Source: an uncultured Lachnospiraceae bacterium (GTDB lineage Bacteria > Bacillota > Clostridia > Lachnospirales > Lachnospiraceae). From it: 48,106 nt of DNA. Made by a program: the position numbers and the translations under genes. Under the pieces are notes generated by a model, which ran no database searches, was not told where the DNA came from, and saw nothing but the letters and a program-made list of their open reading frames with translations. Of this stretch, positions 7,450 through 15,418 are shown piece after piece. The DNA lies in contig CAJTSL010000027.1 of NCBI GenBank assembly GCA_910578845.1, forward strand, positions 1 through 48,106, in the 5' to 3' direction. Position 1 is the stretch's first letter, and every line of letters begins with the position of its first letter.

Positions 7450-8208
7450 TCATTGCACTTCTTCTTTCTGAAAGCGGAGCAGGCTTGCGACAATCCCCAC
7501 GAAGCCCATTACCAGAATAATAAGTATTGCCACTTCTTTGGAAGCGCCTAATCCGGATAAGCGACCTGTTACAAGGAAATAGGAAGCGGCCCATGGGTAA
7601 AATCCCGCGATCCCTGAATTCGATAGGACAACATTGATCAAACTAACGGCAGCAATGGCAATCAGCGGCGTGACAAGGCCTTTCGTCCTGATGGCAAGGT
7701 AAAGAAAGGGAGTCTGCGTAATGCATAAGAATATCCCGCCCATAAGCATTTTGATAAGGAAGAACAGAAAGGAAGGAACAGTAAGCTGTGCCACCGGGAT
7801 TATACAGTTGCATAATAAAGCTAGCACCAGAATTTCCAGCCATGAAGCCAACATAAACAGGAAAGTCAGTATTGCAAAGAAAAGCAATTTAGAGCTAAGG
7901 AATGTGACCCGTGAAACCGGGATCACAAAAATGTTTTTCAATGTCCCGTCCGTATATTCCCGGATGATTATCCATGCACCTAGAATAGTCATTACGATTG
8001 GCGCAAATAAAAGCATCAGGAACATAAGTGCATTGTCATAGAGGGTGAACACATCTATGACATGGTCAGGATTAGAAAGATAACTTGTAACAGCTTTCGT
8101 TATGACAAAGAAAGGAACGATCAGTGTGCCTAATGTGCCGATTAAAAGAATCTTTGAGCGCTTCAGCTTCATGAATTCACATTTTAATAATCTAAGCAAT
8201 TCCCTCAC
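7450..8208 (-). CDS. ABC-2 type permease of a BcrAB/lantibiotic-immunity-like exporter
   Basis: The 252-residue membrane protein starts LLKCEFMKLKRSKI, the cytoplasmic lead-in typical of ABC-2 permeases in bacitracin, lantibiotic and drug exporters. It then has about six helices (near 20-40, 60-82, 108-135, 145-165, 178-195, 222-240). WIIIREYTDGTLKNIFVIPVSR is the conserved coupling region. The start overlaps the ATPase gene upstream by 17 bases, so the two form one transcription unit and one transporter. The substrate is unknown; peptide antibiotic export or self-protection is the usual family role. Confidence 0.9.
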   Translation of the reverse strand: MRELLRLLKCEFMKLKRSKILLIGTLGTLIVPFFVITKAVTSYLSNPDHVIDVFTLYDNALMFLMLLFAPIVMTILGAWIIIREYTDGTLKNIFVIPVSRVTFLSSKLLFFAILTFLFMLASWLEILVLALLCNCIIPVAQLTVPSFLFFLIKMLMGGIFLCITQTPFLYLAIRTKGLVTPLIAIAAVSLINVVLSNSGIAGFYPWAASYFLVTGRLSGLGASKEVAILIILVMGFVGIVASLLRFQKEEVQ

Positions 8209-9112
8209 CTCCGGTTATCCGTTTGAAATATTCTTCCAGGTTATCCTCACAAATATGCGCTTCCGAAACTTCCAAACCATGTTCAATAAAGCTGCCGACT
8301 ATTTTCTGCACCGGTAGATTAAGACTATTTAGTCGGATATTGTGGTCGTCTTGCACCAAAAATTGTCCGGCATGGAAAACCTGTTCTAAAATCCTTGCAG
8401 CCTGCGCCGTATCAGATAGGCTAAAATGAATATATTTACCGTTTTTTTGTTCCAGTTTAGAAAGGCTTTCTTCTTCTAGCAGTACGCCTTTATCAATAAT
8501 GCCGATATCATCTGCAAGTAACGAAATTTCGGACAATATATGGCTGGAAATGAGAACTGTTTTCCTCTTTTCTTCGCATAGACGGCGTAAGAATAAGCGG
8601 ATTTCGGCAATGCCAATCGGGTCAAGCCCGTTAGTCGGCTCGTCAAGGATTAAAAGCTCGGGGTCGTGCATGATTGCTAGAGCGATCGCTAGCCGCTGCT
8701 TCATGCCAAGGGAATATTGAGAGATTACTTTTTTGTCGTCATAAGGCAAACCGACTAAATCCAGGGCGTCTTTCATGGCGTTGCGGTTCGGCACTCCCCG
8801 CAATGTGGCAAAAATGCGCAGATTATCCGTAGCCGTTAAATTGGGATAAAAGCCGGGCGCTTCAATGAGGCTGCCGATGCGCGGGAGCGTTTTCTTTTCA
8901 TTCCCTGCCAAAGGCTTTCCCCAGATCCTGATTTCGCCATACGTAGGCTGTATTAGACCAAGGAGCATTTTCATTGTCGTAGTCTTACCGGCGCCGTTCC
9001 TTCCAAGCAGGCCATAGATTCTTCCTTTTGCGACATGGATGTTGAGGCCGGCGACGCTCTTTTGTGTACCGTACTGCTTTGTCAGATTCTCTGTTTCAAT
9101 GATGTAGTTCAT
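8192..9112 (-). CDS. ABC transporter ATP-binding protein, BcrA-like
   Basis: The protein (306 residues from ATG 9112, chosen for the AGGAGG 7 bases upstream) has a Walker A motif GRNGAGKTTT near residues 36-45, Q-loop LIQPTYG, signature YSLGMKQRL, Walker B LLILDEPTNGLD and an H-loop SSH. The C-terminal 90 residues carry the extra domain common in BcrA-type ATPases. It powers the permease encoded next. The promoter region holds a four-fold repeated operator-like array (9138-9191), so expression is probably controlled by a response regulator encoded elsewhere; no regulator gene is adjacent. Confidence 0.93.
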   Translation of the reverse strand: MNYIIETENLTKQYGTQKSVAGLNIHVAKGRIYGLLGRNGAGKTTTMKMLLGLIQPTYGEIRIWGKPLAGNEKKTLPRIGSLIEAPGFYPNLTATDNLRIFATLRGVPNRNAMKDALDLVGLPYDDKKVISQYSLGMKQRLAIALAIMHDPELLILDEPTNGLDPIGIAEIRLFLRRLCEEKRKTVLISSHILSEISLLADDIGIIDKGVLLEEESLSKLEQKNGKYIHFSLSDTAQAARILEQVFHAGQFLVQDDHNIRLNSLNLPVQKIVGSFIEHGLEVSEAHICEDNLEEYFKRITGGEGIA

Positions 9113-9137
9113 ATGCAAACCTCCTGTCCTGTAAGGT

Positions 9138-9191
9138 ATTCTATCACACCAACCTTGCATTAACCTTGCCAGAATCTTGCATTAACCTTGC
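9138..9191 (-). promoter_or_regulatory. ABC exporter promoter with four 11-bp-spaced GCAAG half-sites
   Basis: On the minus strand GCAAG occurs four times at exact 11-base steps, inside two 16-base direct repeats (plus-strand coordinates 9154-9169 and 9176-9191, 22-base period). A -10 candidate TAGAAT lies at 9143-9138, so the last half-sites cover the weak -35. This is the geometry of PhoB/OmpR-family activation, one helical turn per half-site. Confidence 0.7.
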
Positions 9192-9306
9192 AAATTTATA
9201 AAATATTTGCCTGTCGTCCACAATGTGTATTTACAGGACAGGCGCCTATTACCGGAGAGTCGGAAAGAAGAACTTCCATTTTTCTGCAAAAAAATGCAAA
9301 ACGCTA

Positions 9307-9336
9307 TTTACAGGGTGAAGCAACTCGTGTTATCAT
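9307..9336 (+). promoter_or_regulatory. Candidate promoter of the DegV gene
   Basis: TTTACA at 9307-9312 and TATCAT at 9331-9336 are separated by 18 bases, 47 bases before the start of the DegV gene. Confidence 0.45.
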
Positions 9337-9382
9337 AAGTAGTAATGAAAACTACATGGAATAGTTGCGGAGGCCTTATTTT

Positions 9383-10219
9383 ATGAGTTATAAAATCATA
9401 GTAGATAGTTGTTGTGAATTACCGGAGCAATATAAGAATGATAAAAGATTCCAGTTCGTGCCGTTAGGGTTAGAAGTAGGCGATTACCAGATTATGGATG
9501 ACGAGAACTTTGACCAGGCGGAATTTCTGGCGCAGGTGGCAGTCTGCCCACAGTGCCCCAAGTCGTCTTGCCCTTCACCGGAGAAATATATGGACGCCTA
9601 TCAAACGGACGCGGAGAATGTCTTTGCCGTAACGCTTTCTTCCCATTTAAGCGGAAGCTATAACAGTGCCGTATTAGGGAAGAGCCTGTATCATGAGAAG
9701 TACGGCGATAAGAATATTTACGTGCATGATTCCGAATCGGCGAGCAGCGGTGAGACGCAGTATGCGCTGAAGATCATGGAATTACAGGAACAGGGCCTCT
9801 CATTTGAAGATACGGTTAAGGAGTTAGAAGCGTTCCGTGATGAGATGAAGACTTATTTTATCCTGGATAATCTTGAGACTTTGCGCAAGAACGGCAGACT
9901 GACGGGTGTGAAAGCGATGTTGGTCTCGACGCTTAACATTAAGCCGATTATGTGCGGCAATCATGGCGTCATTGAGCAGAAGAGCCAGGCAGTCGGCATG
10001 AAGAAGGCAATTAGCAAGTTAGCGGAGATCATGGTGAAAGAGGTGTCGGGCATTACGGAAAGGACGTTGATGATTTCCCATTGTAACTGCCCGGATAAGG
10101 CAGAGTTCATGAAAAAAGAGGTGTTGGCGAGGGCAGAGGTAAAAGACGTGATAGTCATGGATACCGCGGGCGTCAGCAGCATGTATGCCAACGACGGTGG
10201 GATCGTGGTCACGATATAA
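9383..10219 (+). CDS. DegV family fatty-acid-binding protein
   Basis: The 278-residue protein matches DegV/FakB proteins, which bind one fatty acid and present it to the FakA kinase for entry into phospholipid synthesis. Visible motifs are IIVDSCCELP at the N-terminus, VTLSSHLSGSYNSA near residues 86-99 (fatty-acid carboxylate site), VHDSESASSGE, and LDNLETLRKNGRLTGVKAMLVSTLNIKPI near 165-193. The start at 9383 follows GCGGAGG; a TTG at 9365 would place that site inside the gene. It is transcribed alone, with a promoter candidate upstream and a terminator downstream. A FakA partner is not in this window. Confidence 0.93.
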   Translation: MSYKIIVDSCCELPEQYKNDKRFQFVPLGLEVGDYQIMDDENFDQAEFLAQVAVCPQCPKSSCPSPEKYMDAYQTDAENVFAVTLSSHLSGSYNSAVLGKSLYHEKYGDKNIYVHDSESASSGETQYALKIMELQEQGLSFEDTVKELEAFRDEMKTYFILDNLETLRKNGRLTGVKAMLVSTLNIKPIMCGNHGVIEQKSQAVGMKKAISKLAEIMVKEVSGITERTLMISHCNCPDKAEFMKKEVLARAEVKDVIVMDTAGVSSMYANDGGIVVTI

Positions 10220-10250
10220 GCGATGGAAAATGATATAAAAGGAAATTTGA

Positions 10251-10281
10251 AGGCGCAAGCTGTCTGGCTTGCGCCTGTTTC
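10251..10281 (+). terminator. Terminator after the DegV gene
   Basis: AGGCGCAAGC (10251-10260) pairs perfectly with GCTTGCGCCT (10267-10276), followed by GTTTCT. Confidence 0.85.
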
Positions 10282-10331
10282 TCTATATAGGCATTTTGTT
10301 TCAACTCCGTGTTGCGATAGGAGAAGGCTGC

Positions 10332-11384
10332 CTAATTATCATCCAATAATTCACGGATATAGTTATACGCCCGTTCATCGTGAGCCTTCATCCGTTCAAT
10401 CTGTCCGGCGAGCAGGCGGCGGTTCTCTGCTCTGGCTAGCTGGCGCATTTGAGCCTCACCCCGCTCCCAGCCGCCTAAGACAGGGATCATTTCTTTCCAG
10501 ATGATTTCCGATATCCTTTCCAGTTCCCCGGCGGCGGCATTCAGGCGGGGAGCCATTGCCGGGTGCTGCTCTGCCAGTCTGCGTAAGTATTTTGCCCCGT
10601 GGCTGCGCCCGTCGGAGAGGCAGTCCATGGCATCGCCGTGGCACATCATGCGCTCCACCAGCAGCGGAAGGACGGCATCGGCCGGAAAGTCACGGTCGCA
10701 TAACAGGGCGCTCTTCCAGGCGTCATAGGCCAGGAGGCCTTTGGCATAGGTTCCGCACATACGGCCTTCTAGAGCCTCCATAGCGTTTTGGAGCGCTTCT
10801 TTGGCAGTGAGAGGGGGAAGGCTTTCTGTGCCGGTGGCGATCAGAACGGTTGTGTCGGGATTCTCCCACCAGTCCTCGGTGAGAAAATAGCCGTTTTTCT
10901 CGAACCGGACGCTTGCCTGGTATTCCGGATATTCCTGGAACACATTCCAGCCCATCAACACTTTGCCGCCGTCCTGGTAGCCGGTTATAACGCAGGCTTC
11001 CGGCGGGCCTATGATGCCAAGGGCGATGACCGGGTATCCTGCATCGATCTCCTTGCAGATGAAGTCTATGTAATCTTCTTTTTTCGTATCCGGCATGCGG
11101 CGAAGGAACTGAAACTCCCGTTCCATGGCACGCATACCGCAACGGAATACCTTTACCGTATCGTCAAAAGTGAAGATAGCATCCACATTGCCGCCGTCCC
11201 AACAGGTGGTGTTCCAGGTAAGCCGGAAAGCGGCGCCACTCTCGGCCATGGCCCGGGTGTAATCAACGTGCAGGCCCAGATACTTGGCGCAGGATCGGAT
11301 GCACATGGGAAAAGGGGTACACCCGTCTTGGCCATAGGCTACTTTTGGTACGCCGTATAAAATCGCATTGTTCTGTTTTTCCAT
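10332..11384 (-). CDS. BtrH/C39-peptidase-fold-like protein, probably acquired
   Basis: A 350-residue protein of two parts. Residues 1-190 resemble papain-like BtrH_N/C39 folds: DGCTPFPMCIRSCAKYLG (Cys 22, 28, 32), SGAAFRLTWN, a WDGGNVDAIF strand and EACVITGYQDGGKVLMGWN. The last aligns with the segment that in C39 peptidases carries the catalytic His, but no His is there, so peptidase activity is doubtful. Residues 200-350 are mostly helical and rich in Ala, Arg and Glu. The gene is visibly richer in G+C than its neighbours, as is the AraC gene upstream on the same strand, 36 bases away. The two probably form an operon. The true substrate is unknown. Confidence 0.55.
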   Translation of the reverse strand: MEKQNNAILYGVPKVAYGQDGCTPFPMCIRSCAKYLGLHVDYTRAMAESGAAFRLTWNTTCWDGGNVDAIFTFDDTVKVFRCGMRAMEREFQFLRRMPDTKKEDYIDFICKEIDAGYPVIALGIIGPPEACVITGYQDGGKVLMGWNVFQEYPEYQASVRFEKNGYFLTEDWWENPDTTVLIATGTESLPPLTAKEALQNAMEALEGRMCGTYAKGLLAYDAWKSALLCDRDFPADAVLPLLVERMMCHGDAMDCLSDGRSHGAKYLRRLAEQHPAMAPRLNAAAGELERISEIIWKEMIPVLGGWERGEAQMRQLARAENRRLLAGQIERMKAHDERAYNYIRELLDDN

Positions 11385-11420
11385 TTAATTTCCTCTGCTT
11401 TCTTCTCTCAATTTGTCTGT

Positions 11421-11840
11421 CTAGGTAGTGTAACTGTCACTGCCACTGTCATCCTCCCATTTTCTCGGAAGCGCCACACCGTATACCCCTGCGCAGAGCC
11501 GAACCCGGGCAAGCACAGGAGCCTTGGCGCGAAACCGGGAGGGCGTATAGCCGGTATGGCGTCGGAATGCCCGGGAGAATACGGTTCTACCGGAGAATCC
11601 GTAATGTACGGCAATGTCAAGAATTGTTCTGTCTGTGTCTAGAAGCTCCTGGGCGGCATTGGCAATCTTGCGCTCCTGCACATACCGTGACAGTGGCTTT
11701 CCGGTGCACTTTCGAAACACATCTCTGATATGCGCCAGGGAAAAGCCGGTCTGATGCACAAGCTCTTCCATAGGAATTTCTTCCCGTACATGGCTTTCCA
11801 CAAAAGTACACACAGACCAGATCAGAATGTAGTGATTCAT
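11421..11840 (-). CDS. AraC-family transcriptional regulator (HTH only)
   Basis: The 139-residue protein contains the double helix-turn-helix of AraC regulators: EIPMEELVHQTGFSLAHIRDVFRKCTGKPLSRYVQERKI, then AAQELLDTDRTILDIAVHYGFSGRTVFSRAFRRHTGYTPSRFR. There is no separate ligand-binding domain, only 20 residues before the HTH and a 35-residue tail. AGGAGGTGAG precedes the start at a slightly long distance. It shares strand and high G+C with the BtrH-like gene that follows and probably controls it. The tail may instead be a remnant of a longer protein. Confidence 0.85.
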   Translation of the reverse strand: MNHYILIWSVCTFVESHVREEIPMEELVHQTGFSLAHIRDVFRKCTGKPLSRYVQERKIANAAQELLDTDRTILDIAVHYGFSGRTVFSRAFRRHTGYTPSRFRAKAPVLARVRLCAGVYGVALPRKWEDDSGSDSYTT

Positions 11841-11952
11841 ATGGTTCGCTGCTCACCTCCTGTCAGTATTGCTTCGAAGCAGGTTCAGTATAACACAGTC
11901 CCGGATTTGTTGCGCAACGATTTTGAGGAATTCGCTTTTGGAATGATAATAG

Positions 11953-12191
11953 ATAATTGTGAAACTAAGTTTTTGCAACTGCACAGTATACAAATAGAAG
12001 CGCCTCCAGAGGGAGTCGCATCTATAGACAAATCGTCGCAGGGGCGCTTTCGCTACATTGGCACACGTAGCGGCACATATGGCGCTACAATACAGCGCCT
12101 AAGTGCCGATGATGCCAAAGTACCCTGCTCGTGATCTTGTCTATTTTGCATAATTAGGTTTTGGGAAATAGGAGTTTCGCAAACGCCTAAA
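11953..12191. repeat. Small repeat element, copy 1 (long form)
   Basis: The ends match a second element at 15293-15384: the left part has ATTGTGAAACT then AAGTTT, and the right 62 bases (12130-12191) align with 15324-15384 at most positions, including CGTGATCTTGTCTATTTTG and GAGTTTCGCAA. The outer ends are imperfect inverted repeats. Between them copy 1 carries about 155 extra bases with further inverted repeats (CGCTAC at 12051 and GGCGCTAC at 12081 among them). There is no transposase, so it is a MITE-like or other non-autonomous repeat. The rest of the 456-base gap 11841-12296 shows no gene. Confidence 0.6.
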
Positions 12192-12251
12192 GCATGATGA
12201 GATACAGAGGATACTATGCTGAGACGGTAACAAGCCCTTATAGGACTAGAA

Positions 12252-12274
12252 AGCCACCGGCTAAGCCGGTGGCT
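12252..12274. terminator. Perfect 10-bp palindrome; terminator or IS200/IS605-type end hairpin
   Basis: AGCCACCGGC and GCCGGTGGCT enclose a 3-base loop. On the minus strand it lies 23 bases after the DUF1294 stop and is followed by TTTCT, so it can end the argG-DUF1294 transcript. Similar CCACCGGCTTAGCCGGTGG hairpins are familiar at ends of IS200/IS605-type elements, so it may be a relic of one. Confidence 0.55.
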
Positions 12275-12296
12275 GTGGTTTGCTAACAAGCAAAAA

Positions 12297-12590
12297 TTAT
12301 AAAAAAGCAAACTCGATTGGCGAGTACATCAGGATTAATACAATTGCAATCTGTATCACCAGGATCGCAGGCATGCCAAACACAAAGTACCAATGCCTCG
12401 TCTTATGATGGAAAAGATGCATTCCTATTGTGGTACCAAGGCTGCCGCCAATGAGCGCGATGACAAAGAGGGTGGATTCGGGTATGCGCCATACCCTCTT
12501 TTTTGCCCTCATTTTGTCAATGCCCATCACTATGAGCCCTGTCAGATTAACGGCTGTCAGATACAGAATAATATATGTGATGACACGCAT
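12297..12590 (-). CDS. DUF1294 small membrane protein
   Basis: A 97-residue protein with the DUF1294 pattern: an N-terminal helix (IILYLTAVNLTGLIVMGIDKMRAKK), RVWRIPESTLFVIALIGGSLGTTIGMHLFHHKTRHWYF, and a last helix to the end. Function of the family is unknown; some members are fused to cold-shock domains. It starts 13 bases after the argG stop on the same strand, so it is probably read through from the argG promoter, though a link with arginine synthesis is not implied by the family. Confidence 0.88.
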   Translation of the reverse strand: MRVITYIILYLTAVNLTGLIVMGIDKMRAKKRVWRIPESTLFVIALIGGSLGTTIGMHLFHHKTRHWYFVFGMPAILVIQIAIVLILMYSPIEFAFL

Positions 12591-12603
12591 GATAACCTCT
12601 CTA

Positions 12604-13824
12604 TTAGTTTTGCCCTTCTGTTTCCTGCATTTTCATTGCCCTTACTTTGCTCGCAAGGCCGAAGAGATTGATAAAGCCTTCTGCGTCATGGTGGTCATAT
12701 AGATCACCTGTCGTAAAGGATGCGATGCTTTCGTTGTAGAGTGAGTAGGGTGAAGTTGTGCCTGCTTTGATGATATTGCCTTTATAGAGCTTGAACTTCA
12801 CTTCACCTGTGACATAACGCTGTGTAGATTCGATGAATGCCTGTATTGCCTCACGGATTGGCGTGAACCATTTCCCTTCATAGACGATCTGGGCAAACTG
12901 GTTGCCAAGGTTAGCTTTCAGGGCATAAGTCTCACGGTCAAGGATCAATTCTTCCAATTGCTGGTGCGCTTCGTACAGAATAGTTCCGCCAGGTGTTTCA
13001 TAGACGCCACGGGATTTCATACCGACAACGCGGTTTTCTACGATATCGACGATACCGATACCATGTTTTCCGCCTAATTCATTTAAAACAGTGATGATCT
13101 CCGATACTTTCATTTTCTTGCCGTTTACGGAAACCGGAATGCCTTTTTCAAAAGCCATGGTAACATACTCGCCTTCTTCAGGCGCTTTTTCCGGGGTCGT
13201 GCCAAGGACTAGCAGATGCTCGTAATTCGGCTCGTTAGCCGGGTCTTCCAGTTCAAGGCCTTCATGGCTGATATGCCATAAGTTACGGTCACGGCTGTAG
13301 CTGCTATCTGCGGAGAAAGGCAGGTTAATGCCATGGTTACGGCAATATTCGATTTCTGCTTCACGGGAATCCATGTCCCACTTTTCATTTCTCCATGCTG
13401 CGATGATCTTTAGATCCGGGGCAAGCGCTTTGATGCCAAGCTCGAAGCGGATCTGGTCGTTTCCTTTACCGGTCGCGCCGTGGCAGATTGCCGTAGCGCC
13501 TTCTTTGCGGGCAATTTCAACTAATTTCTTCGCGATGACGGGTCTTGCCATAGAAGTGCCGAGCAGATATTTGTTCTCATAAACAGCATGCGCCTGCACA
13601 CAGGGAACGATGAAATCGTCACAGAATTCATCTGTTAGATCTTCAATGTACAATTTAGATGCGCCACTTGAGAGCGCCCGCTCCTCTAAGCCGTCTAATT
13701 CCTCACCTTGTCCGCAGTTGCCGCAGACGCAGATGACGTCGTAATCAAAATTTTCTTTTAACCAGGGGATGATGACGGTAGTATCAAGTCCGCCTGAATA
13801 AGCAAGAACAACTTTTTCTTTCAT
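12604..13824 (-). CDS. argG: Argininosuccinate synthase
   Basis: This enzyme joins citrulline and aspartate, with ATP, to argininosuccinate, the penultimate step of arginine synthesis. The N-terminus KVVLAYSGGLDTTVIIPWL holds the SGGLDT pyrophosphate-binding loop, and GATGKGNDQIRFE (near residues 114-126) and ENRVVGMKSRGVYETPGG are family landmarks. At 406 residues from ATG 13824 it is full length; AGGAA lies just upstream. It is transcribed away from argC across a 354-base control region with a good -35/-10 pair for this direction. argH and argF are not in the window. Confidence 0.97.
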   Translation of the reverse strand: MKEKVVLAYSGGLDTTVIIPWLKENFDYDVICVCGNCGQGEELDGLEERALSSGASKLYIEDLTDEFCDDFIVPCVQAHAVYENKYLLGTSMARPVIAKKLVEIARKEGATAICHGATGKGNDQIRFELGIKALAPDLKIIAAWRNEKWDMDSREAEIEYCRNHGINLPFSADSSYSRDRNLWHISHEGLELEDPANEPNYEHLLVLGTTPEKAPEEGEYVTMAFEKGIPVSVNGKKMKVSEIITVLNELGGKHGIGIVDIVENRVVGMKSRGVYETPGGTILYEAHQQLEELILDRETYALKANLGNQFAQIVYEGKWFTPIREAIQAFIESTQRYVTGEVKFKLYKGNIIKAGTTSPYSLYNESIASFTTGDLYDHHDAEGFINLFGLASKVRAMKMQETEGQN

Positions 13825-13900
13825 AGTGATTCCTCCCAAATGTCCTAAAATGTGATTAAGTGATCATAGCTAAGTAGCTTCTTCAAATGTCCTAGAAAAC

Positions 13901-13929
13901 AATATACAACAATCATCGGCAGAATGCAA
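13901..13929 (-). promoter_or_regulatory. argG promoter
   Basis: On the minus strand TTGCAT (13929-13924) and TATATT (13906-13901) are 17 bases apart. Two direct repeats of CAAATGTCCTA (plus-strand 13837-13847 and 13884-13894) lie in the leader between this promoter and argG. ARG-box-like A/T-rich sequence with TGCAA motifs overlaps and flanks the -35. Confidence 0.6.
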
Positions 13930-14016
13930 GTGTAATTTTATGCAATTTACATTTATTGGAAGAACATATAAAATACTGAATAATTAGGAAAATACACTTG
14001 GTGGTTTAATGCAAAA

Positions 14017-14067
14017 AATGAATAAATATAAAAAAGTGTTGCATAATATGCAAAACAGATGTATGAT
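14017..14067 (+). promoter_or_regulatory. argC promoter with ARG-box-like operator
   Basis: TTGCAT (14039-14044) and TATGAT (14062-14067) have a 17-base spacer. Directly upstream, 14017-14034 matches the Bacillus ARG box consensus (CATGAATAAAAATKCAAK) at about 13 of 18 positions, and TGCAAA or TATGCAAA words recur around it. ArgR control is therefore likely but not proved. A second possible -10 (TAGAAT, 14110-14115) lies nearer the gene. Confidence 0.55.
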
Positions 14068-14178
14068 TTATGCAAACAAAATTTCCTATACTATCATAAG
14101 AGAGTGTGATAGAATAGAAAAAGTGTATGCAATAATTGATGAAAGTGGCGCGCAGGGCAGCGCGCAGATAGGAGCAAC

Positions 14179-15246
14179 ATGATTAAAGTAGGGATTATCG
14201 GAGCGACCGGGTATGCCGGCGGGGAATTAGTGAGGATCTTAACAGCGCATAAGGACGCTGAGATTGTATGGTATGGCTCGAGAAGCTATATTGAAGAGAA
14301 GTATGCGAAAGTTTACCAGAACATGTTCCAGATCGTGGATGATGTCTGTATGGATGATAATATGGAGGAGCTTGCAGAGAAAGTTGACGTCATATTCACG
14401 GCAACGCCGCAGGGGCTTTGCGCATCGCTTGTTAACGATGACATTCTTTCTAAAGTAAAAGTGATTGACTTAAGCGCAGATTTTAGGATAAAAGATGTAG
14501 CAGTATATGAGAAATGGTACGGGATTACGCATCAGTCGCCGCAGTACATAGGAGAAGCGGTTTATGGCCTTTGCGAGCTGAACAGGGAAGATGTGAAGAA
14601 GGCGAGGCTGGTTGCGAACCCTGGCTGTTATACGACATGTTCGATCCTGACGGCTTACCCTTTAATTAAGGAAGGTTTGATTGATGCAGACACATTGATC
14701 ATTGATGCCAAAAGCGGGACTTCGGGCGCAGGGCGTGGAGCTAAGGTGCCTAACTTATATTGTGAAGTCAATGAAAATATCAAAGCATACGGCGTAGCGA
14801 GCCATAGGCACACGCCGGAAATCGAAGAGCAGCTTGGATATGCGGCGGGAAGAAAGATTACTTTGAATTTCACCCCTCATCTTGTCCCGATGAACAGAGG
14901 GATTTTGGTGACGGCATATGCGACGCTCCTTCCCGGGAAAGGCGCGGACGGCAGCTTGTCATTGCCGGATTATGGTCAGATCAAGGCAGCATATGATAAA
15001 TATTATCGGGATGAAAAGTTTGTCCGCGTTTTGGAGAAAGGCGTCTGCCCGGAAACAAAGTGGGTAGAAGGCAGCAATTATGTCGATATCAATTTCGTCA
15101 TCGACGAAAGGACTGGGCGCATTATCATGATGGGCGCATTGGACAACCTGGTAAAGGGCGCGGCAGGAGCGGCAGTGCAGAATATGAACCTGATGTTCGG
15201 GTTGCCGGAGCACGAAGGCCTGGAGCTTGTCCCGATGTTCCCATAG
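14179..15246 (+). CDS. argC: N-acetyl-gamma-glutamyl-phosphate reductase
   Basis: This enzyme reduces N-acetylglutamyl phosphate to the semialdehyde with NADPH, the third step toward ornithine. GIIGATGYAGGELVRIL at the N-terminus is the dinucleotide-binding loop, ANPGCYTTCS near residues 146-155 holds the active-site Cys, and SHRHTPEIEEQL and HLVPMNRGI are conserved downstream. It has 355 residues, full length. AGGAGCAAC precedes the ATG. It opens the arg cluster; a repeat element then separates it from the GNAT gene by 172 bases. Confidence 0.97.
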   Translation: MIKVGIIGATGYAGGELVRILTAHKDAEIVWYGSRSYIEEKYAKVYQNMFQIVDDVCMDDNMEELAEKVDVIFTATPQGLCASLVNDDILSKVKVIDLSADFRIKDVAVYEKWYGITHQSPQYIGEAVYGLCELNREDVKKARLVANPGCYTTCSILTAYPLIKEGLIDADTLIIDAKSGTSGAGRGAKVPNLYCEVNENIKAYGVASHRHTPEIEEQLGYAAGRKITLNFTPHLVPMNRGILVTAYATLLPGKGADGSLSLPDYGQIKAAYDKYYRDEKFVRVLEKGVCPETKWVEGSNYVDINFVIDERTGRIIMMGALDNLVKGAAGAAVQNMNLMFGLPEHEGLELVPMFP

Positions 15247-15292
15247 AGGATTTGATAATACGGCGCCATTGTGCGAATCCTTAAAGGACGTA

Positions 15293-15384
15293 TTAGGCGA
15301 TTGTGAAACTCAAGTTTGAAAGCCGTGATCTTGTCTATTTTGTACAACTAGGTTAAAAAAATACGAGTTTCGCAATCGCTTAAA
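15293..15384. repeat. Small repeat element, copy 2 (short form)
   Basis: Imperfect inverted ends (left TTAGGCGATTGTGAAACTC, right GAGTTTCGCAATCGCTTAA, 17 of 19 positions complementary) enclose a short core shared with 11953-12191. The whole unit could fold as one hairpin. It lies inside the arg cluster between argC and the GNAT gene. Confidence 0.7.
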
Positions 15385-15418
15385 TAAGACTTATAGAAAA
15401 AGGAGCATAAAGAACAAG

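Noticed and set aside
10788..11360. A 190-codon plus-strand open frame opposite the BtrH-like gene
   Set aside because: High G+C makes long shadow frames likely; the minus-strand protein has conserved motifs and an operon partner, this one has neither.
11730..12134. A 134-codon plus-strand open frame covering the AraC start and the repeat region
   Set aside because: It runs antisense to a clear AraC HTH and then through a non-coding repeat; no ribosome binding site.
14068..14178. T-box or other riboswitch in the argC leader
   Set aside because: No T-box sequence, specifier stem or terminator/antiterminator pair is visible; the promoter-proximal ARG-box-like DNA explains control more simply.
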